A stretch of DNA of 64,000 nucleotides from Mycolicibacterium chlorophenolicum (GTDB lineage: Bacteria > Actinomycetota > Actinomycetes > Mycobacteriales > Mycobacteriaceae), in contig NZ_JYNL01000054.1 of NCBI RefSeq assembly GCF_001044235.1, forward strand, positions 1-64,000, in the 5' to 3' direction. Under the pieces are notes generated by a model. The model saw only the letters and a program-made list of their open reading frames with translations. It ran no database searches and was not told the origin of the DNA. A program made the position numbers and the translations under genes. Below are positions 1-8,587 of the stretch, piece by piece (within the stretch, counting starts at the first letter, position 1; every line of letters begins with the position of its first letter).

Positions 1-69
1 CCACGCCCCACCCTCGACCTCGACACCCCAGCCCAACGCATGGCTGCCCTCATTAACCAAGCGGCCTAA
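1..69 (+). CDS. C-terminal end of a probable IS30-family transposase (partial)
   Basis: Frame 1 is open from the window edge to TAA at 67-69 and encodes 22 residues ending RMAALINQAA. The segment RPTLDLDTPAQR resembles the conserved tail of IS30-type integrase-core transposases, where an RPRKTLxxxTPAE block precedes the stop. The catalytic DDE residues would lie upstream, outside the window. The call rests on this short tail only. It could instead be the end of an unrelated integrase-core protein. Confidence 0.55.
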   Translation, partial: PRPTLDLDTPAQRMAALINQAA

Positions 70-151
70 CCGTTGTCATGACCACTTGACTTTGAGCCGG
101 GAATCGCAACCCGGAATGCTATTCCGCGCGGGGGAGGGCGACTTGTAGCTT
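70..151. mobile_element. Possible right end of the insertion sequence
   Basis: This short AT-richer stretch follows the transposase-like stop codon and precedes the histidine kinase stop codon. An IS30-type element would end with its right terminal inverted repeat within a few tens of bases of the transposase stop, so the boundary probably lies around 75-110. The left end is outside the window, so the repeat cannot be paired. Confidence 0.3.
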
Positions 152-1366
152 CTAGCGGGCCGGCACCGGGATGCTCGCGGTGACCGTGGTGCCCGCGCCC
201 GGGCGCGACCGGATGTTGAGGCGGCCGCCGACGATCTCGGCGCGCTCGGCCATCGACAGCAGACCGTAGCCGCCCATCTCGTCGCTGCCCAGCGGACGCT
301 CAAGGGTGTCGAAACCGACTCCGTCGTCCGCGATCTCGAGCCGGGCCACGTCGCCGTGCGGGCCGTGATCGAGCGAGAAGGTCAGCCGGGCCCGCGTCGC
401 ATTGGCGTGCTTGACGACGTTCTGCAGGCACTCCTGGGCGATCCGGTACAGCGCGAGCTCGATGTGGTCGGGCAGCCGCGTGTCGGCCAGATTCACGTCG
501 ATGCCGATCTGCGGGATGGACCGCGCCAGGCTGGCCAGCCCGCCGGACAGGCCGAGGTCGTCCAGCACGGGTGGCCGCAGTCCGCTGATCGCGGCACGGG
601 CCTCCTGCAGCGTCAGGTCGGCCAGCTCGCGGGCCCGGTCGAGCTGCTCGGTCAGCGCGGCACGGTCATCGGGGGACTTGGCTGCCTGCGCCGCCGCGTC
701 CAGCCGGTAGGACAGCGTCACCAGGCGCTGGGAGATGCCGTCGTGAATGTCGCCGGCCAGCCGCCGTCGCTCGATCTCCTGCGCCTCGATCACCTGCTCG
801 ACGAAGTTCTCGTGCGCGCGTTCGCGGGCCACCAGCTGCCGGTGCAGCCGCGCCTGGTGCATCGCCCCGGCGATCAGCCGGCCGATCACCAGCAGCAGCT
901 CGACGTCGCGGTCACCGAAGTCCCGCTCGGCGACGGTGTGCACGTTGAGCACGCCCACCAGCCCGCCCGGCGTCGACTCCATCGGCACTGACACCATCGA
1001 CGTGAAATCCCGGCCGCGCAGCGACTCGAAGGGCAGGTACCGCGGGTCGGACTCCTTGTCGCGACGAATCACCACCGGCTCCAGATGGCTCGCCACCCAC
1101 CCTGAAATACCTTGTCCCAGAGGCAATCTGATCTTGCCGACCTCCGAGTCGAACGGCGGGGTGGCGCCGGCCAACGTCAGCGAGCGTTCCGTGTCGTCGA
1201 GGACGTGCACGAAACACACGTCGCTGTCGGTGGCCGCGGTGATCATCCGCGCCGCCGCGGCGGCCAACGGCTCGACACCGGGACCGCGCGACGCCGCCTG
1301 GATGAGTTCGCGCAGCAGCGCCAACTCCCGGTCGGCGGTCAGCACCGCCCGCGGCGGCGTGCTCAC
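152..1366 (-). CDS. GAF-domain sensor histidine kinase (NarL/DevS-type)
   Basis: This is a 404-residue cytoplasmic kinase. Residues about 30-175 form a GAF domain. A HisKA_3 dimerisation domain follows, with the phosphoacceptor His208 in the motif AGDIHDG. A C-terminal HATPase carries the N box (ALYRIAQECLQNVVKHA) and the G box DDGVGF. No membrane segment is seen. The GTG start at 1364-1366 overlaps the stop of the upstream response regulator as GTGA, so the two are translationally coupled as a two-component pair. The ligand of the GAF domain is not evident. No haem-binding signature was recognised, so it is not called as a second DevS. Confidence 0.85.
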   Translation of the reverse strand: MSTPPRAVLTADRELALLRELIQAASRGPGVEPLAAAAARMITAATDSDVCFVHVLDDTERSLTLAGATPPFDSEVGKIRLPLGQGISGWVASHLEPVVIRRDKESDPRYLPFESLRGRDFTSMVSVPMESTPGGLVGVLNVHTVAERDFGDRDVELLLVIGRLIAGAMHQARLHRQLVARERAHENFVEQVIEAQEIERRRLAGDIHDGISQRLVTLSYRLDAAAQAAKSPDDRAALTEQLDRARELADLTLQEARAAISGLRPPVLDDLGLSGGLASLARSIPQIGIDVNLADTRLPDHIELALYRIAQECLQNVVKHANATRARLTFSLDHGPHGDVARLEIADDGVGFDTLERPLGSDEMGGYGLLSMAERAEIVGGRLNIRSRPGAGTTVTASIPVPAR

Positions 1367-2034
1367 TGGTAGATGCCTTCACGCAGGGCGGTCGCCACCG
1401 CGCCGGTCCGGTCGCTGACCCCGAGCTTGCGGTAGATGGAGCTGAGGTGGGTCTTGACGGTCTCGTCGCCGATCACCAGCTTGGCGGCGATCGCCCGGTT
1501 CGACAGGCCGTTGACCACGAGCGCGAGGATCTCGCTCTCGCGCTGGGTGAGGCCCTGGCGCGCGCCCGGCCAGAACTCGTCGCGCTGCAGCCGGGCCGCG
1601 GTGTCGACGGCGCGCGCGGCCATACCCGGATCGATCGCGGTCGCGCCGCTGTGCACGAACTCGAGTTGCCGCACCAACTCCTCGCTGCTGATGCTCTTGA
1701 GCAGATATCCCGACGCGCCGACCCGCAGCGCCTGGAACAGGTACTGCTCGTCGTCGTACACCGACAGCATCACCACCCGCCGGTCGGGATCGCGCTTCCG
1801 TAGCTGCTGGCAGACGTCGAGCCCGCTGGAGCCCTGCATCCGCACGTCACACAGCACGATGTCGGGGTCGAGGTCGGCGACCACGCTCATCACCTTGTCG
1901 GCGCCGACCGCCTGCCCGACGACCGTCACCCTGCTGTCGAACGCGGCGAGCATCGCCTTGAGCCCCTCGATCACCATCTCGTGGTCGTCGACCAGCACGA
2001 TCCGCACCGGTTCGCGATCCAGACGGGTGGTCAT
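1363..2034 (-). CDS. LuxR/NarL-family response regulator
   Basis: The product has 223 residues from ATG at 2034. The longer open frame upstream is rejected because the receiver begins right after MTTRLDREP. The receiver has the acidic pair in LVDDHE and phosphoacceptor Asp63 in LCDVRM. The C-terminal LuxR helix-turn-helix contains LTQRESEILALV and the recognition helix region NRAIAAKL. It is the partner of the GAF kinase whose start overlaps its stop. Divergent transcription from the HAD gene leaves about 100 bp for both promoters. Target genes are unknown. Confidence 0.85.
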   Translation of the reverse strand: MTTRLDREPVRIVLVDDHEMVIEGLKAMLAAFDSRVTVVGQAVGADKVMSVVADLDPDIVLCDVRMQGSSGLDVCQQLRKRDPDRRVVMLSVYDDEQYLFQALRVGASGYLLKSISSEELVRQLEFVHSGATAIDPGMAARAVDTAARLQRDEFWPGARQGLTQRESEILALVVNGLSNRAIAAKLVIGDETVKTHLSSIYRKLGVSDRTGAVATALREGIYQ

Positions 2035-2140
2035 GGCCCTCACCTTAGAGGCGCGGCCCGCCGCTTCCCGCCAAGTTGGCGCGGCGAATCCCCCGCACGG
2101 GGGAGGCGGACGCGGTGTGACCTGAGACACGATTCACGTC

Positions 2141-2890
2141 ATGCAGCCCACGCAGCAGAAGACATGGCGAGCCGGTCGGTTCTGGTGGGACTGGCCGCGC
2201 CCGGGCGACGCCGCGGTGCCGTCGCTGCGCGCGGTCGTGTTCGACCTGGACGCGCTCGCCGACATCGAGTGCGCGGGTCACCGGCCTGCGTTCAACAGGG
2301 CGTTCGCCGAGCTGGGCCTCGACATCGTGTGGTCCGAGGCGCGCTACCGGCAGCTGATGGCGCTCAGCGACGAGCGCCGCCGGGTGGCCGCGGAGCTGCG
2401 CAAGCGGGGGATCAGCTCCGAGTGCGACGTGCTCGCCGAACTGCTCGTCGACGAGATCTGCGCGACCAAGGACATGATCCTCGCCGAGACGATCCTCGAC
2501 GCCGACATCACCGCCCGGCCCGGGCTGGTGGATCTGATCACCGAGGCGTACGCGGCCGGGATCAGCGTCGGCATCGTCAGCTCCGGAAATCACTCCTGGG
2601 TGGCGCCGCTGGTGCGGCAGCTCGTCGGTGAGGGTGTGGTCGCGGCGATCGTCACCGCCGACGACGCTCCTCGCACCGACCTCTACCGGGCCGCCCTGGC
2701 CGAGTTGGGGGCCGCCCCGCACGAGGCGCTCGCGTTCGCCGGATCACCGGCGAGCCAGCGCATGTCCGCGGCCGCGGGCCTGCCGACGATGCTGACCAGT
2801 GCCACCGCCGACGCCGCCCCGCTGCGCGTCGTCGACTGTCAGCGGGTACGCGACCAATGGCGCGTCGCGCATCCGGTGACCGCCGCCTGA
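2141..2890 (+). CDS. HAD-superfamily phosphatase-like hydrolase
   Basis: The 249-residue protein begins with a variable tail, followed by the HAD motif I segment VVFDLDALAD (nucleophile and acid/base Asp pair DxD). A helical cap follows, then motif II in GIVSSGNHSW. The C-terminal acidic motif region is DAPRTDLYRAALAEL, with FAGSPASQRMSAAAGL further on. This is the beta-phosphoglucomutase/CbbY-like layout for small phosphate esters. The Gly usual after DxD is replaced by Ala, and the motif IV acidic pair is weak, so activity is uncertain. It runs divergently from the response regulator and convergently with mmsB. Confidence 0.7.
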   Translation: MQPTQQKTWRAGRFWWDWPRPGDAAVPSLRAVVFDLDALADIECAGHRPAFNRAFAELGLDIVWSEARYRQLMALSDERRRVAAELRKRGISSECDVLAELLVDEICATKDMILAETILDADITARPGLVDLITEAYAAGISVGIVSSGNHSWVAPLVRQLVGEGVVAAIVTADDAPRTDLYRAALAELGAAPHEALAFAGSPASQRMSAAAGLPTMLTSATADAAPLRVVDCQRVRDQWRVAHPVTAA

Positions 2891-2895
2891 TCCGT

Positions 2896-3768
2896 TCAGC
2901 CGCGCAGCATCTCGATGACGGCGCTGAAGTCCTTGTCGGCGTGGTCCTCATTGAACGTCCGGTAGATCTCGGCAGCATGGCTGCCCAGCGGAGCCGACGA
3001 GCCCGTCGACGCGACCGCGGCCATCGCGAGCCCGAGATCCTTGTTCATCAACGCCGTCGCGAACCCCGGCTTGAAATCGTTGTTGGCCGGTGACGTCGGC
3101 ACCGGCCCCGGCACCGGGCAGTTGGTGTGCACCGCCCAGCAGTTGCCGGTCGCCCCGGTGATCACGTCGAACAGCGACTGCGCGGGCAGGCCGAGCTTCT
3201 CGGCCAGCACGAACGCCTCACCGATCGCGATCTGCTGCACCGCGAGCACCATGTTGTTGCACAGCTTGGCGGCCTGCCCTGCGCCCGAGTCGCCGCAGTG
3301 AATGATCTTGCCCGCCATGGGTTCCAGCACCGGCCGCGCCCGCTCGACGGCGTCGGTGTCACCGCCGAGCATGAACGCCAGCGTGCCGGCCGTCGCGCCC
3401 TTGATCCCGCCCGACACCGGCGCATCGATCTGCGCGAGTCCGCGCTCACCGGCCTGGGCGTGGATGGTGCGGGCGTCGTCGACGGAGATCGTCGACGTGT
3501 CGATCAGCAGCGCACCGTCTTTGGCGGCGGGCAGCACCTCGGCGTAGGCGGCCTTGACGATGTCGCCGTTGGGCAGTGACGTGATCACCACGTCGGCGCC
3601 GGCGGCCGCCTCGGCGCCGCTGGAGTACACCGCCGCACCCTTCTCCGCCGCGGCGTCCCGCAGCGTGACCACCGGATCGAAACCGTGCACCGTGTGCCCG
3701 GCCGCCACCAGGTTCGCCGCCATCGGCCCGCCCATGTTGCCCAGTCCCAGGAACGCGATCGTCGTCAT
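2896..3768 (-). CDS. mmsB: 3-hydroxyisobutyrate dehydrogenase
   Basis: This NAD-dependent enzyme oxidises 3-hydroxyisobutyrate to methylmalonate semialdehyde in valine degradation. The 290-residue protein starts with the Rossmann motif FLGLGNMGGPMAANL. It has the substrate-binding segment DAPVSGGIKGATAGTLAFMLGG split around residue 120, and the catalytic Lys region GQAAKLCNNM near residue 170. This length is normal for the family. It is the last gene of mmsA-fadE9-mmsB, 13 nt after fadE9. The gene order matches M. tuberculosis Rv0753c-Rv0752c-Rv0751c. Confidence 0.93.
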   Translation of the reverse strand: MTTIAFLGLGNMGGPMAANLVAAGHTVHGFDPVVTLRDAAAEKGAAVYSSGAEAAAGADVVITSLPNGDIVKAAYAEVLPAAKDGALLIDTSTISVDDARTIHAQAGERGLAQIDAPVSGGIKGATAGTLAFMLGGDTDAVERARPVLEPMAGKIIHCGDSGAGQAAKLCNNMVLAVQQIAIGEAFVLAEKLGLPAQSLFDVITGATGNCWAVHTNCPVPGPVPTSPANNDFKPGFATALMNKDLGLAMAAVASTGSSAPLGSHAAEIYRTFNEDHADKDFSAVIEMLRG

Positions 3769-3781
3769 CTGAGCTCTCCCG

Positions 3782-4945
3782 TCACGAGGCGCGGGCCCGG
3801 GCGGCGGCTGCTCGCCCGATCACCACGCGCATGATTTCGTTGGTGCCCTCCAGGATTCGATGCACCCGCAGGTCGCGGACGATCTTCTCCAGTCCGTATT
3901 CGCGCAGATAGCCGTAACCGCCGTGCAATTGCAGCGCCTGGTCGGCGACGTCGAAGCACACATCGGTGACGTAGCGCTTGGCCATCGCGCACAACTCCAC
4001 CCGGTCGGGATGGTCGTCGTCGAGTGCGGTCGCGGCCCGCCACAGCATCATCCGCGAGGTCTCCAGCGCCGTGGCCATGTCGGCCAGCGTGAATCGGATG
4101 GTCGGCTCGTCGAGCAGCGCGCCGCCGAACGCCTGCCGGTCGGCCAGATAGCCGACGGCCTTGTCGTAGGCCGCCTGGGCGCCACCCAGCGAGCAGGCGG
4201 CGATGTTGATGCGGCCGCCGTTGAGGCCTTTCATCGCGATGCCGAAACCCGCACCCTCGCCGTCGATTCCGCCGAGCATCGCCTCGGCCGGCACCCGGGC
4301 GCCGTCGAGGATCACCTGCCGGGTGGGCTGGGCGTTCCAGCCCATCTTCTGCTCTTCGGCGCCGAAACTCAGTCCCGGCGTGTCCTTGTCGACGACGAAG
4401 GCCGAGATGCCCTTGGGCCCGTCGGTTCCGGTGCGTGCCATCACGATGTAGACGTCGGACGAGCCGGCGCCGGAGATGAACTGCTTGACGCCGTCGAGCA
4501 CCCACTCGTCACCGGACCGAACGGCCTTGGTGCGCAACGCCGCCGCGTCCGAGCCCGCCCCCGGTTCGGTGAGGCAGTAGCTGGCGATGGCATCCATCGA
4601 CGCCAGCCGCGGCACCCACGCCTTGCGCTGCTCCTCGGTGCCGAAGCTGTCCACCATCCAGGCGCACATATTGTGGATCGACAGGAACGCCGCGACCGTC
4701 GGGTCCGCGCTCGCGAGCATCTCGAAGATGCGCACGGCGTCGATGCGCCGCAGGCCGCTGCCGCCGACGTCCTCGCGGCAGTAGATCGCGGCCATGCCCA
4801 GTTCGGCCGCCTCCCGCAGCACGTCGGTGGGGAAGTGGTGTGTCTCGTCCCACTCCAATGCGTAGGGCGCGAGGCGCTTTTCGGCGAAGGCCGCCGCGGT
4901 CTCGGCGATCACCCGGTCGTCGTCGTCGAGACTGAACAGGTCCAC
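3782..4945 (-). CDS. fadE9: Acyl-CoA dehydrogenase (probable isobutyryl-CoA dehydrogenase)
   Basis: This FAD enzyme probably oxidises isobutyryl-CoA to methacrylyl-CoA in valine degradation. GTG at 4945 is chosen as start, giving 387 residues: it lies 5 nt after the mmsA stop and fits the family N-terminus. The longer frame would overlap mmsA. Signature segments are YCLTEPGAGSDAAALRTKA, the C-terminal QLHGGYGYLREYGLEKIVRD and the terminal LEGTNEIMR. Substrate assignment rests on operon context with mmsA and mmsB. Confidence 0.9.
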   Translation of the reverse strand: MDLFSLDDDDRVIAETAAAFAEKRLAPYALEWDETHHFPTDVLREAAELGMAAIYCREDVGGSGLRRIDAVRIFEMLASADPTVAAFLSIHNMCAWMVDSFGTEEQRKAWVPRLASMDAIASYCLTEPGAGSDAAALRTKAVRSGDEWVLDGVKQFISGAGSSDVYIVMARTGTDGPKGISAFVVDKDTPGLSFGAEEQKMGWNAQPTRQVILDGARVPAEAMLGGIDGEGAGFGIAMKGLNGGRINIAACSLGGAQAAYDKAVGYLADRQAFGGALLDEPTIRFTLADMATALETSRMMLWRAATALDDDHPDRVELCAMAKRYVTDVCFDVADQALQLHGGYGYLREYGLEKIVRDLRVHRILEGTNEIMRVVIGRAAAARARAS

Positions 4946-4950
4946 AGGTG

Positions 4951-6471
4951 CTATTTCATTGTCGGGATGACGAATTCGGCGCCATCCTTGATGCCGGAGG
5001 GCCACCGCTCGGTGACGGTCTTGACCTTGGTGTAGAACTGGATCGACGCGGGGCCGTGCTGGTTGAGGTCACCGAAGCCGGACCGCTTCCAGCCGCCGAA
5101 CGTGTGGTAGGCCACCGGAACCGGGATCGGCACGTTCACACCGACCATGCCGACCTGCACCCGGGACACGAAATCGCGGGCGGCGTCGCCGTCGCGGGTG
5201 AAGATCGCCACCCCGTTGCCGTATTCGTGCTTGGTCGGAAGGCTCAGGGCCTCTTCGTAATCCGCGGCCCTGACGATGCACAGCACCGGGCCGAAGATCT
5301 CGTCGGTGTAGATACTCATGTCGGGGGTGACGTGGTCGAACAGCGTCGGCCCGATGAAGTAACCGTTCTCGAGGCTCTGATCGTCGAAGCTCAGCTCGTC
5401 GGTGGTCCGCTCGCGCCCGTCGACGACGAGCTCGGCTCCGGCGTCGACTCCCTGGGCGATGTAGCTCTTGACGCGTTCCAGGGCGGCGGCGGTGACCAGG
5501 GGGCCGTAGTCGGCCTTCGGGTCCAGGCTGTGGCCGACGCGCAGCTGATTGACGCGTTCGACCAGCCGCGCGCGGAGACGGTCCGCGGTCTCCTTGCCGA
5601 CGGGCACGGCGACGCTGATCGCCATGCAGCGCTCACCGGCACTGCCGTAGCCGGCGCCGATCAGCGCGTCGACGGCCTGATCGAGGTCGGCGTCGGGCAG
5701 CACGATCATGTGGTTCTTGGCGCCGCCGAAGCACTGCGAGCGCTTCCCGTGGGCGGCGGCGGTGGCGTAGATGTACTGCGCGATGTCGGAGCTGCCGACG
5801 AAGCCGACGGCCTGGATGTCGGGGTGGGTGAGGATCGCGTCGACGGCCTCCTTGTCGCCCTGCACGACCTGGAAGACCCCGGCGGGCAGCCCCGCCTCGA
5901 GGAACAGCTCGGCGAGCCGGAGCGGGACCGAGGGGTCGCGCTCGGACGGCTTGAGGATGAACGCGTTTCCGCAGGCGAGCGCAGGGCCCGCCTTCCACAG
6001 CGGGATCATCGCGGGGAAGTTGAACGGCGTAATGCCGGCGACGACGCCGAGGGGCTGACGGATCGAGTAGACGTCGATGCCCGAGCCGGCGCCCTCGGTG
6101 AATTCGCCCTTGAGCAGGTGCGGGATCCCGATCGCGAACTCGATCACCTCGATGCCGCGCTGGATGTCGCCCTTGGAGTCGGCGACCGTCTTGCCGTGTT
6201 CGATGGACAGCAGTTCGGCCAGCTCGTCGGTGTTGGCGTTGACCAGCTCGATGAACTTCATCATCACGCGGGCGCGGCGCTGGGGGTTCCAGGCGGCCCA
6301 CTGCTTCTGCGCCTCCACCGCCGAGGCCACCGCGGTGTCGACGTCGGCCTTGCTGGCGAGCAGCACCTGCGCCTGCACCTCGCCGGTGCTGGGATTCATC
6401 ACGTCGGCCGTCCGGGCCGACGCCAGCTCGCTGCGCTTGCCGTCGATGAAGTGGGGGATCCGAGTGGTCAT
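4951..6471 (-). CDS. mmsA: Methylmalonate-semialdehyde dehydrogenase (CoA-acylating)
   Basis: This NAD- and CoA-dependent enzyme converts methylmalonate semialdehyde to propionyl-CoA in valine and thymine catabolism. The 506-residue aldehyde dehydrogenase fold shows GVVAGITPFNFPAMIPLWK, the cofactor segment GFVGSSDIAQYIY and the catalytic Cys in GYGSAGERCMAISVA. The C-terminal TFGGWKRSGFGDLNQHG is typical of MmsA. It is the first gene of the valine operon. About 170 bp separate it from the next gene upstream, enough for a promoter. Confidence 0.94.
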   Translation of the reverse strand: MTTRIPHFIDGKRSELASARTADVMNPSTGEVQAQVLLASKADVDTAVASAVEAQKQWAAWNPQRRARVMMKFIELVNANTDELAELLSIEHGKTVADSKGDIQRGIEVIEFAIGIPHLLKGEFTEGAGSGIDVYSIRQPLGVVAGITPFNFPAMIPLWKAGPALACGNAFILKPSERDPSVPLRLAELFLEAGLPAGVFQVVQGDKEAVDAILTHPDIQAVGFVGSSDIAQYIYATAAAHGKRSQCFGGAKNHMIVLPDADLDQAVDALIGAGYGSAGERCMAISVAVPVGKETADRLRARLVERVNQLRVGHSLDPKADYGPLVTAAALERVKSYIAQGVDAGAELVVDGRERTTDELSFDDQSLENGYFIGPTLFDHVTPDMSIYTDEIFGPVLCIVRAADYEEALSLPTKHEYGNGVAIFTRDGDAARDFVSRVQVGMVGVNVPIPVPVAYHTFGGWKRSGFGDLNQHGPASIQFYTKVKTVTERWPSGIKDGAEFVIPTMK

Positions 6472-6639
6472 GGTGACGCCTTCCGACTGGTCGATACTTG
6501 CATATCCTAGTAATGCGGTGCGGGCTCTGACAAGGGATGCGAGAAGTCGGCGGTGTGAAGGGGTGGACGTATTACTCGAGCGGGGTGAGCACCTGGCGCA
6601 TGGCTCTCAGCCTGCTGCGGACTGCCAGTTCTCTGGAAG

Positions 6640-6888
6640 CTACCACCGGGTGCCGTCGAGCCCCGGAATCACGCACCGGCCGTCGGCAGCCACTCGGCCG
6701 ATCAGCATGCCGTCGTACCCCGTGCACGAGGAGTTGAGCGGCTCGCAGGTGTTGATGGACGTGATCACCTTGTCGGGGCCGCAGGCGGAGCCGGGTGCCG
6801 GGGGCTCGGCATTGGCGATGGGGGTGCCGAAGCTCAGCGTCAGTATCGCTGCGGCAGCAAAGACGAGTGGGCGGGTCGCGTCAAACAT
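6640..6888 (-). CDS. Small secreted cysteine-containing protein
   Basis: The 82-residue product has a Sec signal peptide: a short basic start, a hydrophobic core AAAAILTLSFG and likely cleavage after ANA. The mature part is about 55 residues with four cysteines, suggesting two disulfides in the periplasm. A strong ribosome site, GGAGG, lies about 7 nt before the ATG. It resembles small exported mycobacterial proteins of unknown function. No domain was recognised. Confidence 0.7.
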   Translation of the reverse strand: MFDATRPLVFAAAAILTLSFGTPIANAEPPAPGSACGPDKVITSINTCEPLNSSCTGYDGMLIGRVAADGRCVIPGLDGTRW

Positions 6889-7047
6889 GATCGATACCTC
6901 CGGCGGATGGACCCCGACTCACAGTAAAACGGATGACGGTTTCGTTCGGTTCACTTTGCCGTGCTCCGGGGCATAGGGCCGCCACGCACAGGCATTCACA
7001 GCCGACGCCAACGCCGCTCTCATCCCCGGTTCCTACCGTCAGTGAGC

Positions 7048-8100
7048 ATGCCCGGAACCGTCCCGCCCGATCCGTCGCCGATCGAGATCCTCACCGCGGT
7101 CCTGTCCACCCTCGCCGCGTCACTCCCGGTGGCCATCGGTATCGCCGTGGCGTTCCTGGCCGTGCGCGACGGCCCCGTTGCAGCGCGGATACGCACGCTG
7201 GCGGTGCCGGCCGCGGTGGTGGTGGCGGGCGGCGCGGTGCTCCAGTTCTGCACCGCCCGGACGCCGTCGCCGGGTCAGACCGCGATGTTCGCGGCGGCCG
7301 TGGCCGGTCTGGTCCTGCTGCGGTGGCGGCCGTCGCCGTGGCTCGCCGCCGGCACCGCGGTCGCCGGTGGACTCGGCGCGCTCGTTCCCGCGATGCCGTC
7401 GTCGCTCGCCGGTCTGCCCCGCGCGCTGCTCACCGCCACCCACATCCTCGGGGCGCTGATCTGGGTCGGAGGGTTGATCGTGCTGGCAGCGGCGGGCCTC
7501 CTCAGCCGGCGGGACCGGGGCGACGTTCCCGCCGCACACGACTGGGCGCGGACCTGGGAACGCTTCAGCGTGCTGGCGCTGTGGTGCGTCGGCGCGATGA
7601 TCGTCTCCGGTGCGTGGCTCGCCTGGACGCACGTCGGCTCGCCGGCTCAGCTGCTGACCACGCCGTACGGACGGCACCTGTCCGTCAAGCTCGTGCTCGT
7701 CGGCGCCCTGCTGGCAGCGGGCGCCTACAACACCCGGGTGCTGCTGCCGCGCATCCGCGCCGCGCAGGCCGGCGGCGACACCCGCGCGGCCGTGCGGATT
7801 GCCGTGCACCACTTCCCGGGCGTGGTTGCGGCCGAGGCGGCGGTCGCCGTCGCGATCCTCGCTGTCGTGCCGTTCCTGCGCGGGTCGGCCCGTACTCAGG
7901 CCGGGGGACCGGCGGCCGGCCCCTTCGACCTGGCGGTGTTCGGCTGCGGCGCTGTGCTCGTCGCGCTCACCGCGGCGGCGCTGTGGGCCGGGACCCGAGT
8001 GCCGACACGAACGCCCGGGCCTCCTCGAACGACGGAAGCAGTCCGCTCGTCTGCGCCTGGGCCAGCGACGGTGCCGCCCGGTCGCGGTCGGACAGGATGA
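7048..8100 (+). CDS. CopD-family copper-resistance membrane protein
   Basis: The 350-residue protein has about eight hydrophobic helices. It contains the CopD-type segments THILGALIWVGGLIVLAAAG and HLSVKLVLVGALLAAGAYN, which place His residues in helices as in CopD/YcnJ copper-import proteins. ATG at 7048 is chosen because hydrophobic sequence begins shortly after it. No copC partner is adjacent. The last 45 residues are Pro/Arg-rich and are encoded antisense to the end of rmlC, a 134 bp tail-to-tail overlap, so the annotated C-terminus may be an extension gained by stop-codon loss. Confidence 0.72.
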   Translation: MPGTVPPDPSPIEILTAVLSTLAASLPVAIGIAVAFLAVRDGPVAARIRTLAVPAAVVVAGGAVLQFCTARTPSPGQTAMFAAAVAGLVLLRWRPSPWLAAGTAVAGGLGALVPAMPSSLAGLPRALLTATHILGALIWVGGLIVLAAAGLLSRRDRGDVPAAHDWARTWERFSVLALWCVGAMIVSGAWLAWTHVGSPAQLLTTPYGRHLSVKLVLVGALLAAGAYNTRVLLPRIRAAQAGGDTRAAVRIAVHHFPGVVAAEAAVAVAILAVVPFLRGSARTQAGGPAAGPFDLAVFGCGAVLVALTAAALWAGTRVPTRTPGPPRTTEAVRSSAPGPATVPPGRGRTG

Positions 8101-8587
8101 GCTCCCCGTCGAACGGCCACTCGATGCCCAGCGCCGGATCCAGCGCGTTGACGGTGTGCTCGCGCGCCGGGTCGTAGCCCGCCGAGCACAGGTAGGTCAC
8201 CATCGAATCATCCTGCAGCGCAAGGAAAGCGTGACCCAGGCCCTCGGACAGGTAGACGGCGCGGTGGTCGTGGTCGTCCAGGGTGACCGCATCCCAGCGG
8301 CCGAAGGTCGGTGAGTCGACCCGGATATCGACCACGACGTCGTACACCGCACCCCGCACGCACGTCACGTACTTGGCCTGACTCGGCGGCACCTGCGCGA
8401 AATGCACACCACGCAACACCCCGGCCCGCGACACCGAGCAGTTGGCCTGCCGCAGGTCCAGCCGGTGCCCGGTCATCGCGGTGAACTCCGCATCGGTGAA
8501 CCATTCGAAGAACGCGCCGCGCGGATCGGCGTGCACCACCGGGGTCAGCTCCCACGCACCGGCGACGGCCAGCTCGCGGACCCTCAT
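7967..8587 (-). CDS. rmlC: dTDP-4-dehydrorhamnose 3,5-epimerase
   Basis: It catalyses the third step of dTDP-L-rhamnose synthesis, needed for the mycobacterial arabinogalactan linker. The 206-residue cupin protein contains DPRGAFFEWF, the catalytic-His segment GVLRGVHFAQVPPSQAKYV and YLSEGLGHAFLALQDDS, matching M. tuberculosis RmlC closely. Its ATG overlaps the rmlB stop as ATGA, so the two are co-translated. Its 3' end is antisense to the copD-like gene. Confidence 0.95.
   Translation of the reverse strand: MRVRELAVAGAWELTPVVHADPRGAFFEWFTDAEFTAMTGHRLDLRQANCSVSRAGVLRGVHFAQVPPSQAKYVTCVRGAVYDVVVDIRVDSPTFGRWDAVTLDDHDHRAVYLSEGLGHAFLALQDDSMVTYLCSAGYDPAREHTVNALDPALGIEWPFDGELILSDRDRAAPSLAQAQTSGLLPSFEEARAFVSALGSRPTAPPR

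Noticed and set aside
4948..6510. Long plus-strand open frame (520 codons) over mmsA
   Set aside because: It is antisense to a clear mmsA gene, and its composition is that of a GC-rich shadow frame without domain motifs.
6500..6516. Imperfect palindrome upstream of mmsA (GCAT to ATGC, 17 nt)
   Set aside because: Only the outer four bases pair and no regulator is adjacent, so it is not listed as an operator.
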